Positions 9,115-18,616 of a DNA stretch of 64,000 nt are shown here, piece after piece. A program made the translations under genes and the position numbers. Source of the DNA: Candidatus Sulfotelmatobacter sp. (GTDB taxonomy: Bacteria; Acidobacteriota; Terriglobia; Terriglobales; Acidobacteriaceae). The stretch covers positions 1-64,000 of the forward strand of contig DASYBM010000017.1 of the NCBI GenBank assembly GCA_036500765.1, read 5' to 3'. Below the pieces are notes generated by a model, which made no database searches, was not told where the DNA came from, and saw nothing but the letters and a program-made list of their open reading frames with translations. Positions within the stretch are counted from its first letter, which is position 1, and every line of letters begins with the position of its first letter.

Positions 9115-9567
9115 ACGAAAACTGGGCTGGCCCATCCCTTGCAGTCAGCATGTAATGTGGTTGCCCCATCCTTCCCGCGTTTTGTGCGGAAGGGTGGGCC
9201 GCCACGAACGTCGCAGCGTTCCTTCTTGCCTCCATCATGCGCGTTACCGGCGCCTGGCGCATCCCACCCTTGTTTCCGCAAAGTACAAACGCAGACAAGG
9301 GTGGGGGTGCTTCCCGAATCGGAAGACTTAGGATCGTTTGCATCCAGCCTATAAAGTCAAGTCCACTTTCGTAGACATTGACCGTCCACGAAAGTAGACA
9401 TTTCTTCCACAGCCTAACTAACTCAAAACAAACCGCTGCGAAAATGCCTCGTAACAGAATCAATGACTTGGGGCCCGCGATTCCGTGCTTTTCCACAGTG
9501 TTCCCGCAGGAACATTTGTACATACAAGGGCCGTCGAGTCCCCGGCGGAATTTTCTCCCTCCGGCCG
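9115..9567. other. Intergenic region with three inverted repeats, no gene seen
   Basis: Between the FG-GAP gene and the convergent radical SAM gene lie three hairpins. CCCATCCTTCC pairs with GGAAGGGTGGG (9165-9198, one G-T pair). CCCACCCTTGT pairs perfectly with ACAAGGGTGGG (9263-9305). GTCCACTTTCGTAGAC and GTCCACGAAAGTAGAC form an imperfect 16-bp inverted repeat (9361-9399). The first two may act as terminators, although neither has a T run. Short open frames here have no protein-like features. Confidence 0.6.
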
Positions 9568-11112
9568 TTAAACCCCGGCCGACACAACTTGCCCCGGTGC
9601 CACGGCCGCAGACGCCTCTCGCTGCGCCAATCGGCGGCGAAAATGCACGTGACGCAAGCGCGTCATCTCGACCAGCGGCTTCCAGACCGGATTCACCAGG
9701 TCGTGCTTGATCAGCAGATGCCAGAAGCGGTTCGATCTTTTATACAAATAGGACATTGCCAGGTAGAGGGGGATCGCCTGCCAGTCTTCCGGCCGGCGAC
9801 GCCAAATCGAGGCGTGTGAAAACAGCCGCTGGTAGATCCAGGCATAGCCCTGCTCGAGTTCTTCGGGCGTCATGTGTTTCGGCTGAAAAACAGCGTGGCC
9901 TGTGTCATAAAGCGTCCAGTCACGATGCAGGATTCGGCGTTGCTCTTCCATTTGACGAAACAAAGGTGTGGCCGGGTAGGGCGTAAGAATGTGGAACGTG
10001 GAGCACTCCAGTCGATTTTCTTCGATCCATTCGGCGGTGCGGGCGAAAACGTCTTTGCGGTCGTGATCGAAGCCAAGGACGAACGATCCGTTCACCTGAA
10101 TTCCGTAGTCGTGCAGGATGCGGACGCGCCGCGCGTAGTCTGAGGTCTTCGGCGTTTTCTTATGCGAGTCGGCGAGATTGTCGTCGGAGAGCGATTCGAA
10201 GCCGACGAAGACGCCGGTGCATCCTGCAAGGGCCATGTTGCGGATCAGGCTGAGATCGTCGGTTACGTCAATCGTGACGGCGGCGCTCCATATTTTATCG
10301 AGCGGACGCAGCGCGGCGCAGAGCTGGTGCAGATAGTCGCGGCGTGAGCCGAGATTGTTATCGATGAAAACCGCGTACGGCTGGTCATCCTCTCGAAAGT
10401 CATCCACCACCTGCTGCGGATGCCGCATGCGATAGGGCATGCGCAGGCCGTCCGTGGCGAGATAGCAGAAGCCGCAGCGATTGTGGCATCCTCGCGTGGC
10501 GATCAGGCTGGTCGTTGTCAGAAAGCTGCGGCGCGGCAGAATCGAGCGCCGCGGCGAGGGGTCGTCGCAATAATCGTTCTCATAGGTGGCGACATAGCGC
10601 GCTTGCAGGCGGTTTGCTTCCACGTCTTTTAAAATGCGAGGCCACAATTGCACGCCGTCGCCGAGCGCGAGCGCATCCGCATGCGGCGCGCATTCATCGG
10701 GGCATGACAGCACGTGCAGTCCGCCGAAAATCACTTTTGATCCGCGGGCACGGTACCAATCCGCCAGTTCGTATGCACGTTGCGCAAAAGTCAGATGCAC
10801 GGTGATGCCCACGACCTGCGGCATGGGACGAAACGGCGGACGGCCGTCGAGCAGATTTTCGTCCCAGTAGTCGACGCGCCAGTGTTCGGGGGTCGTCGCC
10901 GCAAAGCTCGTCAGAGCCAGGCTCGGCGTGAGGACGTGCTTGCCGAAGCTGGCATTCGCATCCTTGGGATAGAACGGATTGATCAGCAGGGCGTAATGTT
11001 TTTCGCTCGGGATCGCGGGTTGGTTGCGATCGAGCGCGGGCGCGACGGTCATCTCGCGAGGAATCCAACGCTTTGGGACGGGGCGAAGGAAGGGTCTGTC
11101 GGGTGCGATCAT
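9568..11112 (-). CDS. Radical SAM enzyme with N-terminal B12-binding-type domain
   Basis: The 514-residue protein has a Rossmann-like N-terminal domain (about 38-165; ALLINPFYP, VGITVHLTF, VIFGGLHV), as in B12-dependent radical SAM enzymes. A radical SAM domain follows with the cluster motif CxxxCxxC at Cys209, Cys213 and Cys216 (RGCHNRCGFCYLAT). FVGFESL and NGSFVLGFDHD are further radical SAM strands. A C-terminal helical region follows TPYPATPLFRQM. The architecture is that of class B methyltransferases and hopanoid-type enzymes (HpnP/HpnJ relatives), but I cannot assign a substrate. No hopanoid gene is nearby. A perfect inverted repeat sits just upstream of the start. Confidence 0.85.
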   Translation of the reverse strand: MIAPDRPFLRPVPKRWIPREMTVAPALDRNQPAIPSEKHYALLINPFYPKDANASFGKHVLTPSLALTSFAATTPEHWRVDYWDENLLDGRPPFRPMPQVVGITVHLTFAQRAYELADWYRARGSKVIFGGLHVLSCPDECAPHADALALGDGVQLWPRILKDVEANRLQARYVATYENDYCDDPSPRRSILPRRSFLTTTSLIATRGCHNRCGFCYLATDGLRMPYRMRHPQQVVDDFREDDQPYAVFIDNNLGSRRDYLHQLCAALRPLDKIWSAAVTIDVTDDLSLIRNMALAGCTGVFVGFESLSDDNLADSHKKTPKTSDYARRVRILHDYGIQVNGSFVLGFDHDRKDVFARTAEWIEENRLECSTFHILTPYPATPLFRQMEEQRRILHRDWTLYDTGHAVFQPKHMTPEELEQGYAWIYQRLFSHASIWRRRPEDWQAIPLYLAMSYLYKRSNRFWHLLIKHDLVNPVWKPLVEMTRLRHVHFRRRLAQREASAAVAPGQVVSAGV

Positions 11113-11116
11113 GAAC

Positions 11117-11137
11117 GTACTTTATACTACAAAGTAC
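11117..11137 (-). promoter_or_regulatory. Inverted repeat overlapping a likely -10 box
   Basis: GTACTTT and AAAGTAC form a perfect 7-bp inverted repeat with a 7-base spacer, ending 5 bp before the radical SAM start codon. On the minus strand it contains TATAAA, with TTTACA 15 bases further upstream, so a repressor bound here would block the promoter. If this is the promoter, the transcript would be nearly leaderless or translation would start downstream. Confidence 0.5.
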
Positions 11138-11204
11138 TTCGTGTAAAGAGGAATATGACCCCTGAACGCTTGGGTTCTTAATTTTAATGAGCGGTGTCCG
11201 GGAC

Positions 11205-12689
11205 CTATTGAATTCGGTCGATCGCTTGCCCAATCCTTGCCAGCGTGGTCTCTTTCCCCAACACTTCCAGCGTTTCGAACAATGGCGGCGCGTTCTTGCG
11301 GCCGCAGACGGCGACGCGGATCGGCTGAAACATCTGTCCAGCCTTCACGCCCAATTCCTGCGCTGCGGCGCGCAGCGCCTGATCGAGAGGATCGTGTTTA
11401 AATTCGACATTGGGCAGAACTTCCTTCGCGCGCCGTAGAACTTTCAGCGCCATGGCTGCGTCTCCCTTTTGCGGGATCAGTTCGGCCGGATCGTAGGGCG
11501 GCAACTGCTCTGCAAAAAAGAAGTCGGCGGCTGTGAGCACGTCGCGCAGCAGCTTAATGCGCTCGCGGATGAGCGGCGTGATGCGCAGCATTTTCTCGGC
11601 TGTCGCAGTGAAGCCGGCGGCGTGCACGATCGGCAGAAGGCGCTGACTGAGGTCTTCGACGTTCAGGCCGCGAATATGCTCGGCATTGAGCCAAACCGCT
11701 TTGGGATCGAATGTTTCCTCCGGCGTGGCCGCTGGCTCTTTGAAGTTCACCACTGCGTTCGAGCGGTTGATGCCTTGCAGCGAGAATGCGTCTCGCAGTT
11801 CTTGCAGCGACATATTCTCGCGATCGTTTTTTGGCGACCAGCCCAGCAGGCACAGAAAATTGATGAAAGCTTCGGGAAGAAATCCAGCGTCGCGATAGGT
11901 TGTAACGCTTACGACCGGGCCATGGCGGCGTTTCGAGAGCTTGGTTCCATCGGGCGCGACCAGCAAGGGCAGATGCGCGAACTGTGGGGGCGAGAAGCCC
12001 GCGGCCTCGAAAATCAATACGTGCTTGTAAGTGTTCGACAGATGATCCTGACCGCGAATGATATGGCTGATGCGCAGGTCGGCATCGTCCGCGCACGAGG
12101 CGAGGTGATACGTCGGCATGCCATCGGATCGCAAAAGGGCAAAATCTTCAATGTCGGCGCCTGCCTTCACCTGTTTGCCGTAAACGGCGTCGCTGAAGCG
12201 CACGATCCGGCCGTTGTCGCGCGGAACGCGAAAGCGCAGCGCAAACGATTCACCGGCGGCGGCGCGGCGGTCGCTTTCCTCGCGGGAGAGTTCCCGCATC
12301 CCGGTATTGAAGAGCCAGGTACCCTGCGCGCCCGATCTCTCACTATCCCCGGTATGGGCGGGAGTGAAATCGCGGTAGGCCAAACCTTTTTCAAAAATCG
12401 TCTCGGCCATCCGGCGATGCAGTTCGCCGCGCTCGGACTGTTTATATTCTTCGTCCCAACCCAGGGCCAGCCACTTCAGGCCATCGAAAATGGAATTGAC
12501 CGAGGCGTCTGTGTTGCGTTCCACATCCGTATCGTCGAGCCGCAGGATCATCGTGCCCCCATTTCGGCGGGCGTACAGCCAGTTGAAAATGAAGGTGCGG
12601 GCGCTGCCCACATGGAGGAACCCGGTTGGCGAAGGCGCAAAGCGCACTCGCGGCCGGTTTTGCGAAAGTGAGGTCATTTGTTCGGGCAT
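11205..12689 (-). CDS. gltX: Glutamyl-tRNA synthetase
   Basis: This 494-residue class I synthetase attaches glutamate to tRNA-Glu. [20 protein letters not shown] holds the HIGH-type motif (HVGS), and KLSKRRHG is the KMSKS motif. The usual cysteine zinc site after the first motif is absent, as in many bacterial GluRS. The C-terminal helical anticodon-binding domain is present. The start could be at 12689 or four codons later ([13 protein letters not shown]). Together with glnS this indicates direct charging of glutamine. Confidence 0.96.
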   Translation of the reverse strand: MPEQMTSLSQNRPRVRFAPSPTGFLHVGSARTFIFNWLYARRNGGTMILRLDDTDVERNTDASVNSIFDGLKWLALGWDEEYKQSERGELHRRMAETIFEKGLAYRDFTPAHTGDSERSGAQGTWLFNTGMRELSREESDRRAAAGESFALRFRVPRDNGRIVRFSDAVYGKQVKAGADIEDFALLRSDGMPTYHLASCADDADLRISHIIRGQDHLSNTYKHVLIFEAAGFSPPQFAHLPLLVAPDGTKLSKRRHGPVVSVTTYRDAGFLPEAFINFLCLLGWSPKNDRENMSLQELRDAFSLQGINRSNAVVNFKEPAATPEETFDPKAVWLNAEHIRGLNVEDLSQRLLPIVHAAGFTATAEKMLRITPLIRERIKLLRDVLTAADFFFAEQLPPYDPAELIPQKGDAAMALKVLRRAKEVLPNVEFKHDPLDQALRAAAQELGVKAGQMFQPIRVAVCGRKNAPPLFETLEVLGKETTLARIGQAIDRIQ

Positions 12690-12892
12690 AGAATCGGGTT
12701 AGGCAATGCAGAGTCAAGCAAAAGCGCCATAACGATTTGGCGTTCACCCTCGATGCAAAAGCGTAATCGTCGAAGTTGGCCACTGTACTTAAATCTTATT
12801 GTGTTTTTCAGGCCTGATGTGAAAACATTGCTGCACTGTTTCCCCCCCGAAACTGCGCCGCCGGTTTTGGCCAGAAGTGTGCTTCCCGACCT

Positions 12893-15800
12893 ATGAACAG
12901 TATAGTCACTACGACAACGGTACTCGTCCCGGGTTTTGTCTCGGTTCTGTTGTTCCTCGTCTTTACTTATCTGCACGAACAAAGCCGGCAGCCTTACTTC
13001 CGCGCGTGGCAGCTGGCGTGGGCCGCTTATTCCCTGCACTACGTTGTGGATGCGTTCCCGTCGTCTCCGTTCTCCTTCCTGCTGAGTGAACTCTTCCTGG
13101 TGGCGATGGTACTGTGCATCTTCGTTTCCACCCGGCTGATGCGTGGCCCGGATCACCTGCGTTGGTACGATGCAGCGGTTGGCGGTGCGGGCGTTGTCCT
13201 CGCCGGCATCACATTGAGCCAGCACATTGTAGATGGCGCCTTTCGTCCCGACGTACAACCCAGCATTCGTTTGGGTGTAGGCCTGGCCGTCATTCTGCTG
13301 TATAGCTCGTGGTGCTTTTATGTGAACGGCCACAAGCGGGGATCGCTGGCCTTCCAGGTGCTCGGAATCTCGCTGGCGCTGTGGGCTGCGCTCTGGGCAG
13401 TGGGGCAAGTGCAGAGTCCGTTGGGAGAAATGTTTGGCAGCGCCAGCCGTTTATTTGGCGCAGTGCCGCAGATGCTCCTGGGCATTGCGATGGTGATGGT
13501 GCTGTTTGAGAACCAGCGCAATGCGGTGCAGGAGAATACGCTGGCCTTGTCAACGTTAGGGGTGGACCCCCGCCGTCTGCTTTTCGCCGAAGATCTCGTC
13601 CCCAGTATGCAAGCCGCGCTGGAGCGCCTGCGTAGCGCCCTGGCCATGGAACGAGCCGCGATCGTGATCACCGAGCGCTGGCGTAGTCTGTTGCCTTCGG
13701 TGCAGCAAGGTTTCTCTCCGGGATTTCTGGAGGCGATGGAAAAAAGCGGCGCCGGAGATTACATCTGCGAACTGGCTTACCGGCAGAGTGGAATTTATAC
13801 CGTGCAGGGGCTGGCCGAAATGACGGAGCCTCTTCCGGTCGCGCCACTGGGGACTTTCGCCGAATTCAAGCGAATTCTCACGGAGGCGGACGTCCGTAAT
13901 CTGACCGCAGTCAACCTGCGGACGCGCGAACACAATTTCGGCGTGATTCTGTTTCCGCACGCGGAACGCCGAGGGTTCGGTTCGTCAGGCCCGCATTTGA
14001 TGGTCGGTCTGGCGTTACAGCTCGGGCTCACGCTCGAAAATTACGCCATCAGCCACGACGCTCATCGGCGGACGAAAGAGTACGAATTGCTGACCGAGAT
14101 TGGAAAGGCCATCAGTTCGCGCCTCGATCAGGACGAAATCCTGCGCACGATCCAAATCGAACTGGGACAGATTTTCGATACCAGCCACTTCTATATTGCG
14201 TTTCAGGAAGGCGACCGGATCGAATTCGAACTCGAAGTCCGAGAAAACCGGGTTCTGCCCAAGCGCACCCGCGAACTGCGCAACGCCTTCACCGAGTACG
14301 TCATCCGCAGCGGCGAACCGCTTCTCATCCGCTCCGATCTTGAGACCACGCGGAGCAACCTCGGCATCTCACATATTCCAAGCCGTCCGGCGAAATGCCT
14401 GATCGCGGCTCCGATTTTCCTGAACAACAAGGCCTACGGAATCATGGTCGCGATGAATCCGGAATGCGAATTCGTCTTCGAGCAGCGCGATCTCGATGTT
14501 CTGGTCACTGCCGCCGGTCAGGTTTCAGTGGCGGTAGAGAATGCCCGATTGTTTGCCGAAGAGCAGCGCCGCTCGCGCCAGCTCGCCTTTCTTAACAATG
14601 TCTCGCGCACGGCCATCTCCAGCGACGATCCGGTCCACATGCTGGGCCAGATCGTGAGTGAGATCCAAAAGAATTTCAGTTTCGATCACATCGGAATCGG
14701 ACTGCTCGACTACGGAACCAAAGAAATCGAGATCAAGGCCGAGGCGGGTGCAACGGCGCACGCCATGGGAAAGCGCATCCCGGTGGGCAGCGGTATTCTG
14801 GGCCGCGTAGCCCGCACCGGGGAACGCGCGCTGGTGCAGAACGCGTTACCGGGCAATCTAACGGGAATTCTTCCGGACTCCCGTGCGGTCCTATGCATTC
14901 CCATCACCTACGGCGAGTCGCTGCTGGGCGTTCTCAACATCGAAAGCCGCAACGAGAACGCGTTCTCTCCGCAGGACGTTCTCATTCTCAACACCCTGGC
15001 TGACTTGCTGGCCACAGCGCTGCACAATGCTTTCGTCTTCCAGAAACTGCAACAGCAGTCCATCACCGACGGCCTGACCGGAATCAAGACGCGGCGTTTT
15101 TTCTGGGAAGCCTTGTCGGCAGAGTGGAAACGCGCGTCGCGCTCCGGACGCCCGTTCTCGGTGGTGCTCATCGACCTCGACAAATTCAAAGAAGTCAACG
15201 ACACCATGGGCCACTTCGAGGGCGATCTCGTGCTGGCTCGGGTGGGCCGCTTGCTCGAACAAAAATCGCGGCAATCGAACGTCGTGGCCCGCTATGGCGG
15301 CGATGAGTTCATAATTCTGATGCCGGAGACCGGTTCCGAACAGGCCCAGGTGCTGGCTGAACGCCTGCGCCAATGGCTGGCAACGGATCCCATGCTGAGC
15401 GAACACAAGATCACCGGCAGCTTCGGAGTCGCAAGTTTTCCCATGCACGGCTTCTCGATCGAAGACATTATTCGCGTGGCCGACGCTGGCATGTATGTCT
15501 CCAAGCGCTCGGGAGGGAATTCCGTCTCGACGGCGCAGGAATTTGTCGAGGGCCAGGACTTCGCCCGCCAACGCCAGCAAATCTCCGCGTATATCGAAGG
15601 ATTTCTGCAACGCGAACACACCGGACCTGAGCATCTGGAAGAATTGACGTCGACCCTGTTCAAACTTTGCTGCGGTGACGAGGGCTGCAATGTGCCCGTG
15701 CTGAAAGAAGCGATTGAATCGCTGAGCCGCGCCGCCGAGTCGCGGGAGTTACAGGCCGCTGGGCATGGCGATCTGGTCGCGCGCTATACCGAGGTGATTG

Positions 15801-16276
15801 CACGGTCCCTGGGCTTATCCTCGGAAGAAACCGCCGATTTGGTGTATGCGGCCCGGATTCACGACGTAGGCAAGATTTTCGTTCCCGAGCGCATTCTGAA
15901 TAAACCAGGCCCCCTCGCCGACGACGAATTTCAACTGGTCAAAATGCATGCGCACGTGGGCGCGGTGATGGTCGGAACCATTCCGTACAGCGACATGATG
16001 CGAGAGGCGATCGAGCATCATCACCAACGCTTTGACGGCTCGGGGTATCCCGATGGCTTGCGGGGTGAGCAGATTCCGCTGTGGGCGCGAATTATCGCAC
16101 TCACCGACTCCTACGCCAATATGGTCACTGAGCAATCCTTCTCGGCCGCGAGAACGCCGGAGCAAGCCCTCGAGGAACTGTCGAAGATGAGCGGAATCCG
16201 CTTCGACGGCATGCTGGTAAGACTGCTGCTGCGCAGCCTGAAGTCAGAGCGCATGTCGTCGGGCTCGGGACACTGA
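12893..16276 (+). CDS. Membrane sensor with GAF domains, GGDEF and HD-GYP domains
   Basis: The 1127-residue protein has about seven membrane spans in residues 1-215, then two or three GAF-type domains (about 235-385, 400-555 and 565-725). A diguanylate cyclase domain (about 735-895) has the intact active site GGDEF at 802-806. Its inhibitory site reads RQSN instead of RxxD, so product inhibition may be lost. The C-terminal HD-GYP domain has HDVGK at 990-994 and HHQRFDGSGYP at about 1043-1053. The usual HHE is HHQ; the other ligands look present. One protein could therefore both make and degrade c-di-GMP. GGDEF joined to HD-GYP is much less common than GGDEF-EAL. Confidence 0.9.
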   Translation: MNSIVTTTTVLVPGFVSVLLFLVFTYLHEQSRQPYFRAWQLAWAAYSLHYVVDAFPSSPFSFLLSELFLVAMVLCIFVSTRLMRGPDHLRWYDAAVGGAGVVLAGITLSQHIVDGAFRPDVQPSIRLGVGLAVILLYSSWCFYVNGHKRGSLAFQVLGISLALWAALWAVGQVQSPLGEMFGSASRLFGAVPQMLLGIAMVMVLFENQRNAVQENTLALSTLGVDPRRLLFAEDLVPSMQAALERLRSALAMERAAIVITERWRSLLPSVQQGFSPGFLEAMEKSGAGDYICELAYRQSGIYTVQGLAEMTEPLPVAPLGTFAEFKRILTEADVRNLTAVNLRTREHNFGVILFPHAERRGFGSSGPHLMVGLALQLGLTLENYAISHDAHRRTKEYELLTEIGKAISSRLDQDEILRTIQIELGQIFDTSHFYIAFQEGDRIEFELEVRENRVLPKRTRELRNAFTEYVIRSGEPLLIRSDLETTRSNLGISHIPSRPAKCLIAAPIFLNNKAYGIMVAMNPECEFVFEQRDLDVLVTAAGQVSVAVENARLFAEEQRRSRQLAFLNNVSRTAISSDDPVHMLGQIVSEIQKNFSFDHIGIGLLDYGTKEIEIKAEAGATAHAMGKRIPVGSGILGRVARTGERALVQNALPGNLTGILPDSRAVLCIPITYGESLLGVLNIESRNENAFSPQDVLILNTLADLLATALHNAFVFQKLQQQSITDGLTGIKTRRFFWEALSAEWKRASRSGRPFSVVLIDLDKFKEVNDTMGHFEGDLVLARVGRLLEQKSRQSNVVARYGGDEFIILMPETGSEQAQVLAERLRQWLATDPMLSEHKITGSFGVASFPMHGFSIEDIIRVADAGMYVSKRSGGNSVSTAQEFVEGQDFARQRQQISAYIEGFLQREHTGPEHLEELTSTLFKLCCGDEGCNVPVLKEAIESLSRAAESRELQAAGHGDLVARYTEVIARSLGLSSEETADLVYAARIHDVGKIFVPERILNKPGPLADDEFQLVKMHAHVGAVMVGTIPYSDMMREAIEHHHQRFDGSGYPDGLRGEQIPLWARIIALTDSYANMVTEQSFSAARTPEQALEELSKMSGIRFDGMLVRLLLRSLKSERMSSGSGH

Positions 16277-16375
16277 TCTCGTCGGCTTGAATTCTATCGG
16301 TGGCGAGCTTCGATTGAGGGCCGCCTTCAGGCGTGACCGTACAGACCACGAACAGCGGCTAACGCTTTCCACTTC

Positions 16376-16407
16376 CTTCGACTTTAACGGGCTTCGACTT
16401 TAACGGG
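16376..16407. repeat. Perfect tandem duplication of 16 bp
   Basis: CTTCGACTTTAACGGG occurs twice in direct succession, about 100 bp upstream of the SDR gene. It is probably a small slippage duplication. Confidence 0.8.
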
Positions 16408-16509
16408 CACCGCTGAAAGCGATGCCCTGTGACGCACCTTCGCAAAACGAGACCGTTACCGCACTCTTCGACTTGCAAGCGTGCAAAGGAAGCTCGAAAC
16501 TAGTCAGTC

Positions 16510-17292
16510 ATGTCGATCCCTCTTTCTCTTTCGGGCAAAGTTGCACTCATCTCCGGTGGTTCGCGCGGCATTGGCGCGGCCACGGTGCGCATGTTCGCGG
16601 CGGCGGGCGCGAAGGTGGCTTTCGGTTATCGCAGCGCCCGCGCGCAGGCGGAAGCGCTGGCCAAAGAATGTGGCTCCGCCGTCTGCCATCCCATTGCTTC
16701 CGATCTCAATCATCCGGATGCGGCGCGGGCACTGGTTGCCGAAACCGTCCGGCATTTCGGACGGCTCGATATTCTTGTCGCCAACCACGGCGTCTGGGCC
16801 GCCGCAGACGTGCCGATCGAGAACATGTCGGATGAACAATGGCGTTCCACTATGTCGATTAATCTCGATGGCGTATTCGGGCTGGTGAAACACGGCGTCG
16901 CGCAGATGAAAGCCCAGCCTCGCACCAACGCGCCAGCCGGACACATTGTGCTGATCAGTTCTACCAGCGGCCAGCGCGGCGAAGCCTTTCACTGCGACTA
17001 CTCCGCGACCAAGGGCGCTCTCATCAGCATGGTCAAGGGACTGTCGACCGAGTTGGCGCCGGCCGGCATCTATGTAAATTGCGTGGCCCCGGGATGGGTC
17101 GATACGGAGATGAGCGCCGGGACCCTCGCGGACCCCAAAAGTGGCGACGAAATCCGCAGCACGATTCCGCTCGGCCGCGTCGGCCGTCCCGAGGAGATTG
17201 CCGCCCCGGTGCTGTTCTTGTGCACCGAGCACGCCGCCTTCATCACTGGAGAGGTCTTCAATGTCAACGGCGGCGCGGTTCTCGCAGGATAG
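16510..17292 (+). CDS. Short-chain dehydrogenase/reductase, FabG-like
   Basis: This is a 260-residue Rossmann-fold oxidoreductase using NAD(P)H. The cofactor motif is SGGSRGIGAATVRMF (residues 16-30, TGxxxGxG type), the structural motif is VANHGVW (NAG variant) and the catalytic residues are Ser in LISSTSGQ and YSATK. The C-terminus FNVNGGAVLAG is typical of FabG-like enzymes. The gene is not in a fatty acid cluster, so the substrate cannot be named from context. The next gene starts about 180 bp downstream. Confidence 0.9.
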   Translation: MSIPLSLSGKVALISGGSRGIGAATVRMFAAAGAKVAFGYRSARAQAEALAKECGSAVCHPIASDLNHPDAARALVAETVRHFGRLDILVANHGVWAAADVPIENMSDEQWRSTMSINLDGVFGLVKHGVAQMKAQPRTNAPAGHIVLISSTSGQRGEAFHCDYSATKGALISMVKGLSTELAPAGIYVNCVAPGWVDTEMSAGTLADPKSGDEIRSTIPLGRVGRPEEIAAPVLFLCTEHAAFITGEVFNVNGGAVLAG

Positions 17293-17469
17293 ATTTACCT
17301 GCCATGAGCGGCCGGAAACGGACAAAAACCAGGCCCTCCGCTTGCAATCCGCTCTTTTCCTGCATCCAAGGAACGAAAGGAGCTTTTCGTAGTGGGAACA
17401 CTGCTGCGGGCGGAACGTCCACAAGAAACGCTACAATTCTGATTGCGCGCGATCACGCCCTCAAGTGGA

Positions 17470-18423
17470 ATGAAACAGTTTCTTCCGATACTAGTTTTGG
17501 TGTGCTCGACCTGGGCTCAGGCGGGAGCGGAGCCTCGCGGAGTAACGCGACAGGCGTCTGCGCCGGCGACTTCCCAGTCATCTGCTCAGTCATCCCTCCA
17601 GGCGGCCAGCGATGCGGCCAAGACCGCAACCTCGCCGATGCAGAATTCGGCGAATCAGATTTCTCCGAAGCAGCCTTCTGCCGATCAGATTCCTCCGGAT
17701 CAGGAGAATGCCCGCAAGGCCAAGGCTGTGATCGAGCAAGGGATTCAAGCGTTGGGCGGTCAGGCCTTCCTGACCATTCGCGACCGGGAACAGCAGGGAC
17801 GCGGCTACAGCTTTCACCATGGCCGCGAAAGCGGCGGCGGAGTTTTCTGGAGTTTCACCGAGTTCCCCGACAAGGAGCGCGTGGAACTTACCAAAGAGCG
17901 CGACATCGCGGAGCTGTACGTCGGCGATAAGGCATACGAGCTTACCTACAAGGGCGCTCACCCCATTGACGAAAAAGAGCGTAGCGCCTACGTGCGGCGA
18001 CGCCGATTGTCGCTCGACACGATTCTTCGCACTTGGATCGACGATCCCAGTGTGGTGATGCTGTTTGAGGGATTTGCCATTGCCGCGCAACATCCGGCGC
18101 AGCAGGTAACGCTGATCGACGCACAAGACGAGAGCGTCACGCTCTATTTCGATTCCGATACGCACTTGCCGATCAAAAAGACCTTCCAATGGCGGGATCC
18201 GGTGGACAGGCAGAAGAATCTCGAAGAGGAAATTTACGAAAACTATCGTTCCGTCTCCGGAGTGATGGCCCCCTACAACATCAGCCGATATTTCAACGGC
18301 GACATTGCGGCCCAGCGTTTTCTGAACTCCGTCACCATCAATCAGGGCCTGGACCAAGCCATGTTCGACCCTAATTCCGGCTACAACCCCAACAAGGTAC
18401 CGGAGAAGAAGAGCAAGCGCTGA
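17470..18423 (+). CDS. Secreted protein of unknown function
   Basis: The ATG at 17470 places a signal peptide at the start (MKQFLPILVLVCSTWAQAGA). An ATG nine codons upstream is less likely because it would bury it. The 317-residue product has a Ser/Gln/Ala-rich spacer (about 25-85), then a folded domain beginning ENARKAKAVIEQGIQALGGQ, resembling outer-membrane lipoprotein carrier-type beta domains (GYSFHHGRESGG, LYFDSDTHLPIKKTFQW). This resemblance is structural intuition, not a family match. The C-terminus is basic (VPEKKSKR). It precedes lpxC by about 190 bp. Confidence 0.75.
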   Translation: MKQFLPILVLVCSTWAQAGAEPRGVTRQASAPATSQSSAQSSLQAASDAAKTATSPMQNSANQISPKQPSADQIPPDQENARKAKAVIEQGIQALGGQAFLTIRDREQQGRGYSFHHGRESGGGVFWSFTEFPDKERVELTKERDIAELYVGDKAYELTYKGAHPIDEKERSAYVRRRRLSLDTILRTWIDDPSVVMLFEGFAIAAQHPAQQVTLIDAQDESVTLYFDSDTHLPIKKTFQWRDPVDRQKNLEEEIYENYRSVSGVMAPYNISRYFNGDIAAQRFLNSVTINQGLDQAMFDPNSGYNPNKVPEKKSKR

Positions 18424-18616
18424 ACCGCTCGGGCCCGATCAGATCTCAAGTTCCGCAGCAATTCATTTATCAACCTGGAGTTACGCGACTCGACTGTAGA
18501 ATCGAAGGCGCTTACGAGATCGACTGACCGCGACGGACTGTGGCTTTTTTGCCACATACGACTTTTGTAACATTGCCGTAATCTAATGCATTCACTGCGA
18601 CATAGCTGATTCATTC

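Noticed and set aside
9568-11112. Hopanoid methylase HpnP
   Set aside because: Domain layout is compatible, but the residues do not allow a specific assignment and no hopanoid gene is adjacent.
11469-12671. 400-codon open frame antisense to gltX
   Set aside because: Opposite a complete glutamyl-tRNA synthetase gene and without protein character.
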